A program made the translations under genes and the position numbers. Shown here one piece after another: positions 19,225-29,530 of a stretch of DNA of 64,000 nt; positions within the stretch are counted from its first letter, which is position 1; every line of letters begins with the position of its first letter. The notes beneath the pieces were generated by a model that made no database searches, had not been told where the DNA came from, and saw only the letters and a list, made by a program, of their open reading frames with translations. Source of the DNA: Kalymmatonema hyalinum WJT4-NPBG1 (GTDB lineage: Bacteria; Cyanobacteriota; Cyanobacteriia; Cyanobacteriales; Nostocaceae); contig JAHHIB010000029.1 of assembly GCA_019359075.1 (NCBI GenBank), forward strand, positions 1 to 64,000, written 5' to 3'.

Positions 19225-19650
19225 ATGCCTATTGAGGTTTTGCTAGTAGAAGACAACCCTGGCGATGTGGAGTTAACCCGCATAGCCCTAGAAGATAGCA
19301 AAATCTCCGTGAACCTGAATGTAGCGGTTGATGGCGTAGAGGCTATGGCATTCTTGCATAAACAGGCAAATTATGCTGGAATGCCTACCCCCGATATTAT
19401 CCTGCTTGATTTCAATCTCCCTAGAAAAGACGGGCGAGAGGTGCTGGCAGAAATCAAAGCAGATAAAATCCTCAAGCGCATTCCTGTGGTTGTTTTAACA
19501 ACATCTGGAGCTGAGGAAGATATCCTCAGAGCCTACAGCCTCTGTGCCAACTGCTATATCACTAAACCTGTTGACTTCGATCAGTTTGTCAAAATTGTAC
19601 ATTCTATAGAGAACTTTTGGTTCACTGTTGTCAAGCTACCACAGGAGTAA
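19225..19650 (+). CDS. Single-domain response regulator, Rcp1-like
   Basis: CheY-like receiver without an output domain. It starts [21 protein letters not shown], has the phospho-acceptor Asp in IILLDFNLPRKDG, the conserved Thr/Ser in VVLTTS and Lys in YITKPVDF. This is the sub-type (with the GDVELTR helix and extended insert) that partners cyanobacterial phytochrome-like kinases. An in-frame GTG at 19207 overlaps the kinase stop codon and would add six residues by translational coupling. ATG 19225 fits the family better. Expected to take phosphate from the upstream kinase. Confidence 0.88.
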   Translation: MPIEVLLVEDNPGDVELTRIALEDSKISVNLNVAVDGVEAMAFLHKQANYAGMPTPDIILLDFNLPRKDGREVLAEIKADKILKRIPVVVLTTSGAEEDILRAYSLCANCYITKPVDFDQFVKIVHSIENFWFTVVKLPQE

Positions 19651-19714
19651 TGAGGGGGATGAGGGGAAAAACTAATGACTAATCACTAATGAGTAATAAC
19701 TAACAACTAAAATA

Positions 19715-21964
19715 ATGAAAATTTTATTAGTGGAAGATAATCCGGGTGATGTTCGGCTGTTGCAGGAATTTTTATGGGATGTCACCTCTGTGAAGCTTCA
19801 GCTGAAGCAGGCGCAGGAATTAGAAGAGGCGCTGAACTTTTTGGAGAAAGAAAGGTTTGATGTCATTCTGCTAGATCTTTTACTTCCGGATAGCGAGGGA
19901 CTAGAAACGTTTCTCAAAATCCATCATCAGGCTCCTGCCATTCCCATTATCGTGTTGACAGGTTTTGATGATGATACCTTGGCGACTAGGGCAATGCAAG
20001 AGGGAGCTCAAGATTATTTGGTCAAGGGACAGGTGAATGGTGACTTACTGGTGCGCTCAATGCGTTATGCTATTGAGCGTCAGCGAACGGAGGAAGCTCT
20101 GCGACAGAGTGAGGAGCGATTCCGGGTTGCTCTCAAGAACTCTCCTATCTTTGTCTTTAATCAAGATAAGGAGTTACGCTACACCTGGGTATATAATCCA
20201 AGTTTTGGGGTGACGGCAGAAGAGATATTAGGCAAGCGAGACAGCGATTTTATTTGTGCTGAAGATGCAGAGCGTCTGACGACTATTAAACGTGATGTAC
20301 TCACCACGGGTATAGGAACGAGAGAGGAAGTTTCTATTACAACGGCTCTTGGGACGCAGTATTACGATTTAACTGTAGAGCCATTGCAGAATGAGTCGCA
20401 AGAAGTCGTAGGCATCACCTGCGCTAGCATCGATATCAGTGAGCGCAAACTTGCTGAAGAGAAAATCCGCCAACAAGCGGCTTTACTTGATGTTACTACT
20501 GATGCGATTATTGTACGGGATTTAGAGAATCGCATCTTATTCTGGAACAAAAGTGCAGAAAATTTGTACGGCTGGCAGGCTCAAGAGGTCTTTGGCAAAA
20601 ATGCCAACGAGGTTTTGTACAAGGAAATACCACCAGAAGTAGAAGCAGCTCTTTCAACCGTTATCAGCAAAGGTCAGTGGCAGGGTGAGGTAACTAAAGT
20701 TACTAAAAGTCGTAAAGAAATTCTGGTAGAAAGCCGTTGGACATTAGTCTGTGATCAACAAGGAAAACCAATATCTATTCTTAGCGTTGACACAGATATC
20801 ACCCAGAAAAAACTCTTGGAAGCGCAATTGTTCCGCGCCCAACGCTTGGAAAGTATAGGCACCTTAGCTAGTGGTATCGCCCACGACCTGAACAACATCC
20901 TGACACCAATTTTAGCAGTGGCTCAATTGTTACCCCTGAAATTCCCTGACGTGTACGAGCAAGATAACCACCTGCTGGAAATACTAGAAAACAGCGCCAA
21001 ACGTGGAGCAGACTTAGTTAAGCAGGTTTTGTCATTTGCGCGAGGCGTGGAAGGGAAACGCATGGCTTTACAACTCAAACACCTGATCCGGGAAGTGGTG
21101 AAGATTCTTAAAGAGACGTTCCCTAAATCCGTTGAAGTTTATATTGACATAGCGCCAGATTTGTGGTTAGTTTCTGGAGATGGTACACAACTTCATCAAG
21201 TGCTGATGAACCTTTGTGTCAACGCCCGCGATGCTATGCTTAATGGCGGGACTTTAAGTATCTGTGCCGAGAATCTGTTGATTGATGAAAACTATGCGCG
21301 GATGCACTTAGAAGCCAAAACCGGGCCGTATACTGTGACGACTGTTTCCGATACTGGAGTTGGAATTCCTCGTGAAGTTTTAGACAGAATTTTCGAGCCA
21401 TTTTTCACAACCAAAGAACAAGGTAAAGGCACAGGGCTAGGTCTTTCCACTGTTATTGGCATTGTCAAAAGTCACGGTGGTTTTGTGAACGTTTATAGTG
21501 AGGTGGGATCTGGCACGAGTTTTAAGATTTACTTACCAGCAGTGCAGGAAATGGAAGCACAGCCAGCACAAGAGGTGGAGATTCTGGCGGGACAAGGAGA
21601 ATTGATTCTGGTTGTGGATGATGAACCCTCGATTCAAGAAATTACCAAAGCTTCTTTAGAAACATACAATTACAAAATTCTCACTGCTAATGATGGCATT
21701 GAGGCGATCGCCTTATACGCCCAACATAAGCACGAAATTAGTGCTGTGTTGATTGATATGATGCTACCTGCCTTAGATGGTTTAACTGCGATGCGTACTT
21801 TGCAAAAAATCAACCCACAAGTCAAAATTATTGCTTCTAGCGGGCTGATGTCTAGCAGTAAGCTGGCAGCAGTTATGGGCAGTGGTGCCAAAACATTTTT
21901 GTCGAAGCCTTACACACTCAAGGAATTATTGCACACTTTACAGATGGTTCTTAGTGAAAACTAG
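19715..21964 (+). CDS. Hybrid histidine kinase with N- and C-terminal receivers
   Basis: 749-residue hybrid kinase. Receiver 1 (residues 1-120, D54 in [13 protein letters not shown]); PAS (about 128-245); PAS/PAC (about 255-370); HisKA with H390 in [14 protein letters not shown]; HATPase ([37 protein letters not shown]); receiver 2 (about 625-745, D681 in [12 protein letters not shown]). The HDLNN-type H box is typical of kinases with C-terminal receivers. It lies 64 bp after the single-domain regulator on the same strand and may act in the same relay. No membrane segment is seen. Confidence 0.9.
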   Translation: MKILLVEDNPGDVRLLQEFLWDVTSVKLQLKQAQELEEALNFLEKERFDVILLDLLLPDSEGLETFLKIHHQAPAIPIIVLTGFDDDTLATRAMQEGAQDYLVKGQVNGDLLVRSMRYAIERQRTEEALRQSEERFRVALKNSPIFVFNQDKELRYTWVYNPSFGVTAEEILGKRDSDFICAEDAERLTTIKRDVLTTGIGTREEVSITTALGTQYYDLTVEPLQNESQEVVGITCASIDISERKLAEEKIRQQAALLDVTTDAIIVRDLENRILFWNKSAENLYGWQAQEVFGKNANEVLYKEIPPEVEAALSTVISKGQWQGEVTKVTKSRKEILVESRWTLVCDQQGKPISILSVDTDITQKKLLEAQLFRAQRLESIGTLASGIAHDLNNILTPILAVAQLLPLKFPDVYEQDNHLLEILENSAKRGADLVKQVLSFARGVEGKRMALQLKHLIREVVKILKETFPKSVEVYIDIAPDLWLVSGDGTQLHQVLMNLCVNARDAMLNGGTLSICAENLLIDENYARMHLEAKTGPYTVTTVSDTGVGIPREVLDRIFEPFFTTKEQGKGTGLGLSTVIGIVKSHGGFVNVYSEVGSGTSFKIYLPAVQEMEAQPAQEVEILAGQGELILVVDDEPSIQEITKASLETYNYKILTANDGIEAIALYAQHKHEISAVLIDMMLPALDGLTAMRTLQKINPQVKIIASSGLMSSSKLAAVMGSGAKTFLSKPYTLKELLHTLQMVLSEN

Positions 21965-21976
21965 GCTAGGTACAGC

Positions 21977-22529
21977 TTAGGTTTGCAAAATATACAAACT
22001 ATCATCTGGTTGCCAGGCTTTTCGCGCAAGGGCATAGTACACTACATCTGAGTTGTAGAAGTGGGCATCTTTTTCATACTTCAACCCTGCTTTCTCCATC
22101 ACACGGCGCGAAGCCAAATGTTCTGGTGCGGTGATGGCAACAATTTTATCTAGCTTGACTTCCTCAAAACCATATCTCAGGCTTGCTTTTGTCGCTTCCG
22201 TAGCAATGCCTTGATTCCAGTAACCTTGATCCAACCGATAGAGAACTTCAACTTCCGGGCTGTTTGGTAAAAAATTTAATCCGCAATGACCTAATAATTT
22301 ACCAGTTAACTTTCCAACAACAGCCCAAACCCCAAAGCGATGCTGCTTCCAATGTTGGATGAAAAACTCTAAAATTTCCTGAGTGACTTGTTTGACCTTT
22401 TCTTTTGGAATTGGTCCTCTAGGTGAGTATTTCATCACTTCTGGATTGCTGAGAATCACACTAAGTTCTTCCAAATCCTCTAACAAACGTGAGTTCGAGC
22501 CGCAGTCTAGCAGTTTCAATCTCTAGCAT
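21977..22529 (-). pseudogene. GNAT acetyltransferase with a frameshift near its start
   Basis: RimJ/RimL-type acetyltransferase, paralogue of the gene at 15899-16468. From an ATG at 22529 the first frame reads MLEIETARLRLELTF and then goes wrong. Skipping one base (position 22484) joins it to LEDLEELSVILSNPEVMKY and the rest of an intact GNAT fold (LDQGYWNQGIATEATKASLRYGF; ASRRVMEKAGLKYEKD). A weak TTG at 22519 could start the downstream frame but would replace the conserved first strand with unrelated residues. This is either a real one-base insertion or a sequencing error. Confidence 0.75.
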
Positions 22530-22608
22530 GGTGTCAAGGTAGGAATGGAAACACTACATTAAGGAGATGTGCTTTTTGTGTTGTAAAAATTAATATAATG
22601 CTCTTATT

Positions 22609-24489
22609 ATGAGCACTTCCAAACCCCCAAAAAAAATTCACACAGGTTACCGTCGGCGTGAGAATGACTGGCGGTTATTTTTGCGTCTCGTACCTTATGC
22701 CCGTCGTCATGGGCGATCGCTCTTCGTTAGTATTTTGCTGCTGGTGCCAATAGCAGTCGCTAACGCTGTGCAACCGCAGCTGATTGGACAGGTTATCTCC
22801 CTGATTCGCAATGAACCAAGTACCTATGACTTTCTCAAGAACCGCCCCTTGTTACAAGGGCTAAATATCATCGAAGCCTTGTTGCTGATAACGATCAGTG
22901 TACGACTGATATTTACAGGTTTTCAAGGTTATTTGGTACAAAAGCTAGGTCAGCAAATCACTGCGGAAATTCGCCAAGACTTGTTTCATCATGTCACATC
23001 TTTGGCGGTGCGCTTTTTTGACAAAACACCCGTAGGTAAATTAATCACCAGGCTTACCAGTGATGTGGAAGTGTTGGGAGATGTCTTTTCCACTGGGGCG
23101 ATCGGCATTGTCTCAGATTTGTTTTCGATGCTGGTGATTCTTGGTTTTATGTTTTCTATGCAGTGGCAACTTGCTTTTTTGCTACTGATAGTTTTGTTGC
23201 CAGTCGCCTGTATTATAATATACTTGCAAAAAGAATATCGCAAATCTAATTATAAGGTCAGGGAAGAACTTTCTGTACTGAATTCTCAGCTACAAGAAAA
23301 TATTATTGGCATAAATGTCGTGCAATTGTTCCGGCGGGAAAAATTCAATGCAGAGTTGTTTCGCACGAACAATCAACGTTACGTCCACGAGGTAGATAAT
23401 ACTATCTTTTATGATTCAGCGGTTTCAGCAACCCTGGAATGGATTGCCTTGATTGCCGTTGCAGGTGTTTTGTGGCTGGGCGGTTATTTACTACTGGGCA
23501 AAGACTTGACTTTCGGCATATTATCTGCATTTATATTATATGCCCAGCGCTTATTCGACCCTTTACGGGAGTTTGCGGAAAAATTCACTGTGATTCAATC
23601 TGGTTTCACCGCTATAGAACGCGTGAGTGAAATTTTGAATGAACCGATAGAAATACGCGATCGCGGTAATCCCAGATTCTCAATTTTGGATTCTCGCTTG
23701 GGTTATATAGACGGAATAACTCATAATCCCGAATTCCCAACGGAAGATTCACACCCTGAACTTGGAGAAATCCGCTTTGAACACGTCTGGTTTGCTTACA
23801 AAGACGATGATTATGTTATTAAGGATTTGGACTTCACCATTCATCCTGGTGAGAAAATCGCATTAGTCGGTCCCACAGGTGCAGGGAAAAGTTCCATCAT
23901 CCGTCTTTTGTGTCGCCTTTACGAACCAAATAAAGGACGTATTTTGGTGGATGGGATAGATATCCGGGAAATACCCCAAGCAGAACTGCGACGTTACATG
24001 GCTGTGATTTTGCAAGAAGGTTTTTTGTTTGCTGGTGATGTCAAAAGCAACATTACCTTAGGGGACAGCTACAGTTTTGAGGAAATCCAACAAGCAGCAG
24101 CGAAAACCAACATCACTCAGTTTATTGAACAACTGCCTCAAGGTTATGATACCCAACTCAGAGAACGGGGTACAAACCTTTCGAGTGGTCAAAAGCAACT
24201 TTTAGCGTTTGCGCGTGCTGCAATTCGCAACCCAGAAATTTTGATTCTGGATGAGGCGACTGCTAGTTTGGATGTTGGGACAGAAGCTTTAATTCAGGAA
24301 GCTTTAAACAAACTTTTAGTAGGACGTACCGCCATCATTATTGCCCACCGCCTGTCTACGATTCGCAATGTGGATCGGATTTTTGTACTCAAGCGCGGAC
24401 AATTAATAGAACAGGGAAGTCATGAAGAGTTGCTGCAAACAGGAGGAATGTACGCCACTTTGCACAATTTGCAGATGTTAGGAAGTTGA
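22609..24489 (+). CDS. ABC exporter, fused permease and ATPase
   Basis: 626-residue half-size ABC exporter of the MsbA/MdlB class, working as a dimer to move lipid, peptide or drug-like substrates outward. The N-terminal transmembrane domain has about six helices (residues about 35-330), including SILLLVPIAVANAVQPQLIG. The ATPase domain has Walker A GPTGAGKSS (about 421), Q-loop VILQEGFLFAG, signature LSSGQKQLLAFARA and Walker B ILILDEATASLD, then the switch His in IIIAHRLST. The insert near residues 360-380 is longer than usual. Monocistronic, ATG start. The substrate is unknown. Confidence 0.9.
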   Translation: MSTSKPPKKIHTGYRRRENDWRLFLRLVPYARRHGRSLFVSILLLVPIAVANAVQPQLIGQVISLIRNEPSTYDFLKNRPLLQGLNIIEALLLITISVRLIFTGFQGYLVQKLGQQITAEIRQDLFHHVTSLAVRFFDKTPVGKLITRLTSDVEVLGDVFSTGAIGIVSDLFSMLVILGFMFSMQWQLAFLLLIVLLPVACIIIYLQKEYRKSNYKVREELSVLNSQLQENIIGINVVQLFRREKFNAELFRTNNQRYVHEVDNTIFYDSAVSATLEWIALIAVAGVLWLGGYLLLGKDLTFGILSAFILYAQRLFDPLREFAEKFTVIQSGFTAIERVSEILNEPIEIRDRGNPRFSILDSRLGYIDGITHNPEFPTEDSHPELGEIRFEHVWFAYKDDDYVIKDLDFTIHPGEKIALVGPTGAGKSSIIRLLCRLYEPNKGRILVDGIDIREIPQAELRRYMAVILQEGFLFAGDVKSNITLGDSYSFEEIQQAAAKTNITQFIEQLPQGYDTQLRERGTNLSSGQKQLLAFARAAIRNPEILILDEATASLDVGTEALIQEALNKLLVGRTAIIIAHRLSTIRNVDRIFVLKRGQLIEQGSHEELLQTGGMYATLHNLQMLGS

Positions 24490-24597
24490 AGAATTTTGGA
24501 TGCTAGATTTTGAACCGCAGATGCACAAAGCTTTAAACACAGATAATTATCTATAAACCAATACGCTTGGTGATCAGGCTAAAAAGTAATACTGGTG

Positions 24598-24720
24598 TAG
24601 GTTGGGAAACCAGCGCTATGCAATCCTTGTTTCCCGCGCCTAGGCGTCTTTTGTTTGAGGAACGAAACCCAACAAACAGCGGGTATTTGTTGGGTTGGGT
24701 TTACGCTCTACCCAACCTAC
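24598..24720. repeat. MITE-like inverted-repeat element
   Basis: Bounded by GTAGGTTGGG (24598-24607) and CCCAACCTAC (24711-24720), a perfect 10-bp terminal inverted repeat. Inside is a perfect 11-bp hairpin, AACCCAACAAA (24666-24676) with TTTGTTGGGTT (24686-24696) and a 9-base loop. It has no coding capacity. It could fold as a transcription terminator or be a non-autonomous mobile element. Confidence 0.6.
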
Positions 24721-24748
24721 AATTACTCTTAACAGCAACCGTATTGAT

Positions 24749-25735
24749 CTATAAAGTCCCACATTTACTATAAGTTGCCAGCTTATTAGAAGCAAGACAG
24801 AAACTATCCACAGCATACTTAGGACACACTGATTCTTGCGTAGCATTGCAAGAAGCCCTAAGTTTTACACTTTGAGTTTCATCTTTCACCAGCTTCGCTT
24901 GATAACAGTATAGACCATCTGGTTTTTCAACATTTAATTCAGCGAAAATTATATTTTTGTCTAAGTTTTGCTTAATGATTTCGCCGGCTACTTTGTAGTT
25001 AAACCAATCCCATCCGTGGCGAAGGATCAGTTCTCTTTCTAAAACTTGAATTGAGTTTGGCAGAATTCCCCAGCCTCTATAAACTTTCTTCAATAATGTG
25101 ATGTCACCAGTACGAGTCAAAATCGATTTAAACGATTCTTGATCCAATGCTCCATAATATCTTCCATCTGGAAAATCTATAGCTGTTGGAGCAAACCGAT
25201 GTCCACCAAAATGGCTAGATTTCCAAATACGAACATTGTCTAATTCCAAACTAGAAACGATAGATGTAGCGTTAAAGTAAAACGGATTGCCATACCTAGC
25301 ACAGCACCTATCATGGCTACCGTGAGTACATATAAGAATATCTCTGGTTACACTTGTTTGGGCATCATAATCAGAAAATCCGCCCCGTAACCATTTTCTG
25401 ACAACAGCTGCTACTTGCTCAATATTTGGTAAGTGAAATTCTTGCTTACCATACCCATTGCTCAAACCCTCTTTTCTTTGATAAATCAACAGGGTTGTGC
25501 TATCTGCTTTATGCGATACATTGTTGGCAATCAAGAGAAACTTGATAGGTAACTTATTTCGTTTCACCTCCTTGATCAAAATCTGCAAATTTTCCGGAAC
25601 CCACCTAGAGTTAAAAGCTTCCGATGTCCAAGGTGGAGGACATTCCACTAATATATAAGTTTGCTCATTAGTGGCACTACCAATAATATCTTCTCCTGCT
25701 TGTCGCGAATAGTCGGAACAAAAGAAAGTATTCAT
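24749..25735 (-). CDS. Sucrase/ferredoxin-like family protein
   Basis: 328-residue protein of the sucrase/ferredoxin-like (thioredoxin-like) family. It carries DILICTHGSHDRCCARYGNP (about residues 135-154), with cysteines placed like those of thioredoxin-like [2Fe-2S] ferredoxins, and SSHFGGHRFAPTAIDFPDG. The N-terminal part has FFCSDYSR and YILVECPPPW. The sucrase label of the family is historical and no glycosidase fold is present. A redox role is likelier. Monocistronic. Function is not established. Confidence 0.75.
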   Translation of the reverse strand: MNTFFCSDYSRQAGEDIIGSATNEQTYILVECPPPWTSEAFNSRWVPENLQILIKEVKRNKLPIKFLLIANNVSHKADSTTLLIYQRKEGLSNGYGKQEFHLPNIEQVAAVVRKWLRGGFSDYDAQTSVTRDILICTHGSHDRCCARYGNPFYFNATSIVSSLELDNVRIWKSSHFGGHRFAPTAIDFPDGRYYGALDQESFKSILTRTGDITLLKKVYRGWGILPNSIQVLERELILRHGWDWFNYKVAGEIIKQNLDKNIIFAELNVEKPDGLYCYQAKLVKDETQSVKLRASCNATQESVCPKYAVDSFCLASNKLATYSKCGTL

Positions 25736-25836
25736 CTCACTCTACTGTACTTAATTAATGTGTTTTACGAACAAAGGATATTACAAACAGAGATGGTGTT
25801 ATTAGCTACCAATTTCCCGAACAACACCTTGGGCTG

Positions 25837-26265
25837 TCAAGAATAACAACAGAAGATATTTATCTTCCACTCAAAACACGGTAGCCCATTGCTTACAAGG
25901 CTTTTCGTAGAAACTCCTACGTTCAAAAAGCTGACAAGTCTTTTGATGTGTACTTTCTTGTCTGCGATGAGAATTTGAGATACCCAATAATAGAGTCTCT
26001 TTCTACCCCTCTTTTTCTGGGCTTTCCACTGCTGCAAAAAGTTAGTATTTGTGCTTTTATTTAGTAATTTTTCATTGAAAGTAAAGCACATATTCAAATA
26101 CTTGAGTTGATGGAAGTTCAAAGTAGATGAAATATCTTTCCCAGAAAAAGAGCTAGCAATTTTATTTTCCCCTTCACTAGATAGAAAAACTGCTTCTTGT
26201 GTACAATTTTTTTTTAAAAGTTCTTGCAGTCTAAATGATTTTCCCAAATTTATTTGCTTTTTCAT
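25837..26265 (-). CDS. Hypothetical protein, low confidence
   Basis: Unrecognised, basic, AT-rich frame of 142 codons from ATG 26265 (an upstream Met at 26310 gives 157). It contains LGKSFRLQELLKKNCTQEAV, then LNMCFTFNEKLLN and a basic stretch QWKAQKKRGRKRLYYWVSQI. It has no membrane segment or known motif. The codon use of this A/T-rich stretch does not distinguish a real gene from chance. It lies downstream of a long non-coding region. Confidence 0.35.
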   Translation of the reverse strand: MKKQINLGKSFRLQELLKKNCTQEAVFLSSEGENKIASSFSGKDISSTLNFHQLKYLNMCFTFNEKLLNKSTNTNFLQQWKAQKKRGRKRLYYWVSQILIADKKVHIKRLVSFLNVGVSTKSLVSNGLPCFEWKINIFCCYS

Positions 26266-26310
26266 ATTGATAAAATTTCTCAATTGTAATTTAAAAAAAA
26301 TAAAAGGCAA

Positions 26311-27108
26311 ACTAATTATTACAAATTATTAGCATCAAGGCACAGTACATAATTTCATATCTTGCACCCTTTTTTGTATGCTTAATACTAAATATTAGCA
26401 ACTATTGATTGCTAATGTCAGTTTTTTTGAGGATTAACATTTAACTTATAAGAGGTACTTTTACTTAGTTGTCACAGGGCAATTTCCTCCATAGTAATGT
26501 GAATATGACTGGTACGGTACTGCTTTCCGGCAGATTTTGCTCATTCCTATGATATATTCTGACTCAGACTATCTTAAGCATTTTTTCACCTTCTTTAAGC
26601 TCGTGAAAATCCTATCAGGGCTTGAGTAGGGCGTCTGCTATGACTCTAACTGAAGTCAATAACAAAAGCAAGTATTTGCCAATTTTTCTAATCATCACTA
26701 CCGTTCTAAACTCGGAGATACAAGTGAATGCAGGATTTACTAGCATCAAATACCTGACAATCCCTACTGGAAGAAGGTTCTGCCTTCCGGATAGGATAAA
26801 CAATTATTATTTATTAGTAGAAAAATATTGCAAATACTTTAAGGAAGTCACCTTCTTTCATCCTTGAAGAAGATCTTAGAATTTTTCAGCTAGGAACTTA
26901 GAATGATTCTCAGGATAAATTTGGGTAATTCACAAAGAAAAAACTTGTTGTCTTTATGAATAAATTCTAGGGTTGCAGCTTCGATGCATCTAGCCTTGCA
27001 GCATTTTCAAGCTTAATTATGACTCCTAGGTTCTTTGTTTGTGATAACTTTTCTCTTCCTGAAATCAAGTTAGTATAGTGAATAATATAAATTCCACTAT
27101 TGGTTGTT
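26311..27108. other. Long AT-rich gene-free region
   Basis: About 800 bp without a supported gene. An 81-codon frame at 26622-26867 has no recognisable features. A small hairpin GAAGG...CCTTC lies near 26771-26786. The final 60 bp include TAGTATAGT, which could be a -10 region of the Mut7-C gene. No tRNA or structured RNA was recognised. Confidence 0.4.
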
Positions 27109-27852
27109 ATGGCTTCTGCTTATTTCCGCTTTTATGCAGAGTTGAATGATTTCTTAGCCTCGCATAAAAAGCAGATGATAATAGCTCATAATTTTCTTGA
27201 AAAAGCCTCAATCAAGGATATGATTGAATCTCTTGGTGTCCCTCATCCAGAAGTTTATTGTATTGAAGTTAACGGAAGATTTGTAAATTTTTCTTACATT
27301 GTCCAAGATGGGGATATCATCAATGTCTATCCAATTTCTGCTACAGATATAGTTACATCCACCATCTCTATTAGACCTGAACCCCTAAGTATCATCCGCT
27401 TCGTTTTAGATATTCATTTGGGTAAGCTAGCAACATCTTTACGCCTGTTAGGGTTTGATACGTTATACCGCAATGACTATGAAGATGAAGAATTAGCTCA
27501 CATCTCCAGTACCCAAAACCGAATTCTGTTAACTCGCGATCGCGGTTTATTGATGCGAAGTATTGTGACCTATGGCTACTATGTAAGAAATACTGACCCG
27601 CAGAAACAAATTGTTGAAGTTATGCAACGCTTCGACCTGTATAAATTAGTATCACCCTTTCAACGGTGTTTACGCTGCAATGGATTATTAGAACCTGTAG
27701 CAAAAGAATCAATTGTTGACCAAATACCAGAAAGTGTCAGATTGTACAATAATGAATTCCATCGCTGTCAAAACTGCAACCAAATTTACTGGAAAGGGTC
27801 GCATTATGAAAGATTGCAACAGTTTATTGACTTGGTAGTGGGTAAGAAGTAA
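27109..27852 (+). CDS. Mut7-C RNase protein with N-terminal ubiquitin-like domain
   Basis: 247-residue two-domain protein. The N-terminal part (about 1-85) is a ThiS/MoaD-like beta-grasp domain of the Mut7-C ubiquitin type (FRFYAELNDFL, VEVNGRF-like IEVNGRFVNFSY, DGDIINVYPI). The C-terminal part (about 95-247) is Mut7-C, a PIN-like RNase domain with FVLDIHLGKLATSLRLLGFDT, LTRDRGLLMRS and a zinc ribbon CLRCNG...CQNCNQIYWKGSHYERL. It probably acts in RNA turnover. A TTG three codons upstream (27100) is less likely than ATG 27109. The last 29 bases overlap the convergent broken vapC. Confidence 0.85.
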   Translation: MASAYFRFYAELNDFLASHKKQMIIAHNFLEKASIKDMIESLGVPHPEVYCIEVNGRFVNFSYIVQDGDIINVYPISATDIVTSTISIRPEPLSIIRFVLDIHLGKLATSLRLLGFDTLYRNDYEDEELAHISSTQNRILLTRDRGLLMRSIVTYGYYVRNTDPQKQIVEVMQRFDLYKLVSPFQRCLRCNGLLEPVAKESIVDQIPESVRLYNNEFHRCQNCNQIYWKGSHYERLQQFIDLVVGKK

Positions 27853-28054
27853 TTTTTGAGATTGTTTCGGCGGCACTGGGGGATGATGCGCCATTATGGG
27901 GGGCGGTGGCGTTAGCTACAGAAATGGAAGATACATAAATTGGATCGCCGCCAGCAGTCGCACCATCCAAAGCTGCTAGTGCCGCTTCTGATAATCTGGG
28001 TAATTCCCGCAAATACCATACGATGGTATGAGTATCGGCTACAACTGCTACCAT
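27824..28054 (-). pseudogene. Truncated VapC-type PIN toxin gene
   Basis: The first 45 residues are a PIN domain N-terminus (MVAVVADTHTIVWYLRE with the first catalytic Asp, then LSEAALAALD and IYVSSISV). After ISV the homology ends, and a stretch of Ala/Ser-rich unrelated residues runs to a stop at 76. The remaining PIN acidic residues are missing, so it should be inactive. It starts 2 bp after the antitoxin stop codon, the usual vapBC arrangement. The break lies where the convergent Mut7-C gene ends. Confidence 0.8.
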
Positions 28055-28056
28055 GA

Positions 28057-28281
28057 TTAAATGTCTTCCTTAGGGAAATTTCCCCACATCTCTTTTCGGG
28101 CTTGGGCAATATCTTCTTCTGAAATTTCAATGTTTAAGTCAGCCCACAGTCCCTTGACGCTGCGTAAGGGAGCCTTAGGAGTCACTTTTTGGTGCAGAAA
28201 TTCAGCAAAATCTAATACCTCTCGCTGCTTATCTACAGGTAACTGCCGCAGTTTTTCTAAGACAGCTTGCTCCAAGTTCAT
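28057..28281 (-). CDS. DUF2281 antitoxin of the VapB type
   Basis: 74-residue antitoxin-like protein: LRQLPVDKQREVLDFAEFLHQK is the DUF2281 signature (about 11-32). The C-terminal GLWADLNIEISEEDIAQARKEMW is the toxin-wrapping tail. A purine-rich GGGAGAAAAT lies ahead of the ATG. It pairs with the vapC fragment directly downstream, leaving an antitoxin without a complete toxin. Confidence 0.8.
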   Translation of the reverse strand: MNLEQAVLEKLRQLPVDKQREVLDFAEFLHQKVTPKAPLRSVKGLWADLNIEISEEDIAQARKEMWGNFPKEDI

Positions 28282-28405
28282 ATATTTTCTCCCTATTTAA
28301 CTCTCCAAAATAGCTTGAATTTCTGCAATAATTGCAGCGGTCTGCCTATCCTTCTGTAGAGTATCTGCTACTGATTTTCTAGGTTTAAAGTAGGTTTATT
28401 ACTTC

Positions 28406-29515
28406 CTACGTCAACACCAAATTATCGCGGTGAACCACAGTTTCCGCAGCAACATAACCTAAAATAGCGGCAATTTCACTGGAACGGCGTCCACGAATCT
28501 TTTGCAGTTCGGTGCTGCTGTAGTTCACCAATCCTCTGGCAATTTCATTTCCGTTTTTGTCGCACAATTGCACGGCATCCTGAGTGTCAAATTCCCCTTC
28601 CACTGCGGCAATACCAGCAGCTAACAACGATTTGCCAGCACCAGAAATTGCTAGCACTGCTCCCTCATCTAAATAGAGTTTCCCAGCAGGAACCAAACCA
28701 TAAGCTATCCACCGTTTACGGGCAGAAGATGGTTCAGGATGCGGTTCAAAGTGAGTGCCAATGGGTTCGCCCTGTAAAATTTTTTCGATATTGCGGGGGT
28801 ATCGTCCTTGGGTAATGACGGTGCGAACACCAGCAGCGATCGCAATTCTTGCTGCAGAAATTTTGGTGAACATACCACCAGTACCCCATTGGGAACCTTG
28901 CGTGCTTGTTTGCACTTGTAATTCTGCTAATTCTTTGATGTTACTTACTAAAGCAATAGGTTGCGCATCGGGGACAGAACGGGGATCGGCTGAGTAAAGC
29001 CGATCTACATCGGTGAGCAAAAATAGCCAATCTGCTTCAACTAGGCTAGCAACTAAGGCAGAAAGGGTATCGTTATCACCAAATTTCAGTTCCTCCACTG
29101 CGACTGTGTCATTCTCATTTACCACCGGAATGACCCCCAGTTGCAGTAATTCCCTGAATGTGTTGTAAACGTTAAGGTAACGACTGCGCTGTACCAAATC
29201 ACTGCGGGTGAGCAAAACTTGAGCAATTGGCTGTTGCAGAGTCGTAAATAAATCGTCGTATATCCGCATTAACCTGCCTTGCCCTACCGCAGCGACTGCT
29301 TGTTTCAAAGCGATCGCCTTGGGGCGTTCAGTTAAACCCAGCCGCGCACAGCCCACTCCGACAGCGCCAGAAGACACTAAAATGACCTTATGACCCTGTC
29401 GTCGCAGGTGTGAAAGGGTTTCTGCTAAAGTGGCGATCGTGGAAAGTGCGAGTTGTCCTGTTTCTGGTTGAGTCAGGCTGGAAGTGCCAATTTTGACGAC
29501 AATCGTTTTAGTCAT
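28406..29515 (-). CDS. proB: Glutamate 5-kinase
   Basis: First enzyme of proline biosynthesis, phosphorylating glutamate. 369 residues: amino-acid kinase domain (about 1-255: [70 protein letters not shown]) plus a C-terminal PUA domain (about 275-360: [13 protein letters not shown] and [13 protein letters not shown]). Feedback inhibition by proline is known for the family. Minus-strand neighbour of yqeG, but separated by 644 bp of repeats, so probably transcribed from its own promoter. Confidence 0.95.
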   Translation of the reverse strand: MTKTIVVKIGTSSLTQPETGQLALSTIATLAETLSHLRRQGHKVILVSSGAVGVGCARLGLTERPKAIALKQAVAAVGQGRLMRIYDDLFTTLQQPIAQVLLTRSDLVQRSRYLNVYNTFRELLQLGVIPVVNENDTVAVEELKFGDNDTLSALVASLVEADWLFLLTDVDRLYSADPRSVPDAQPIALVSNIKELAELQVQTSTQGSQWGTGGMFTKISAARIAIAAGVRTVITQGRYPRNIEKILQGEPIGTHFEPHPEPSSARKRWIAYGLVPAGKLYLDEGAVLAISGAGKSLLAAGIAAVEGEFDTQDAVQLCDKNGNEIARGLVNYSSTELQKIRGRRSSEIAAILGYVAAETVVHRDNLVLT

Positions 29516-29530
29516 GAGTCATGAGTCATG

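Noticed and set aside
26622-26867. 81-codon frame in the AT-rich region upstream of the Mut7-C gene
   Set aside because: AT-rich chance frame with no motif; a competing minus-strand frame covers the same DNA.
28317-28420. About 33 open codons on the minus strand between proB and the antitoxin gene
   Set aside because: Reads KSVADTLQKDRQTAAIIAEI but has no start codon and is too short to assign. It could be a scrap of another toxin-antitoxin gene.
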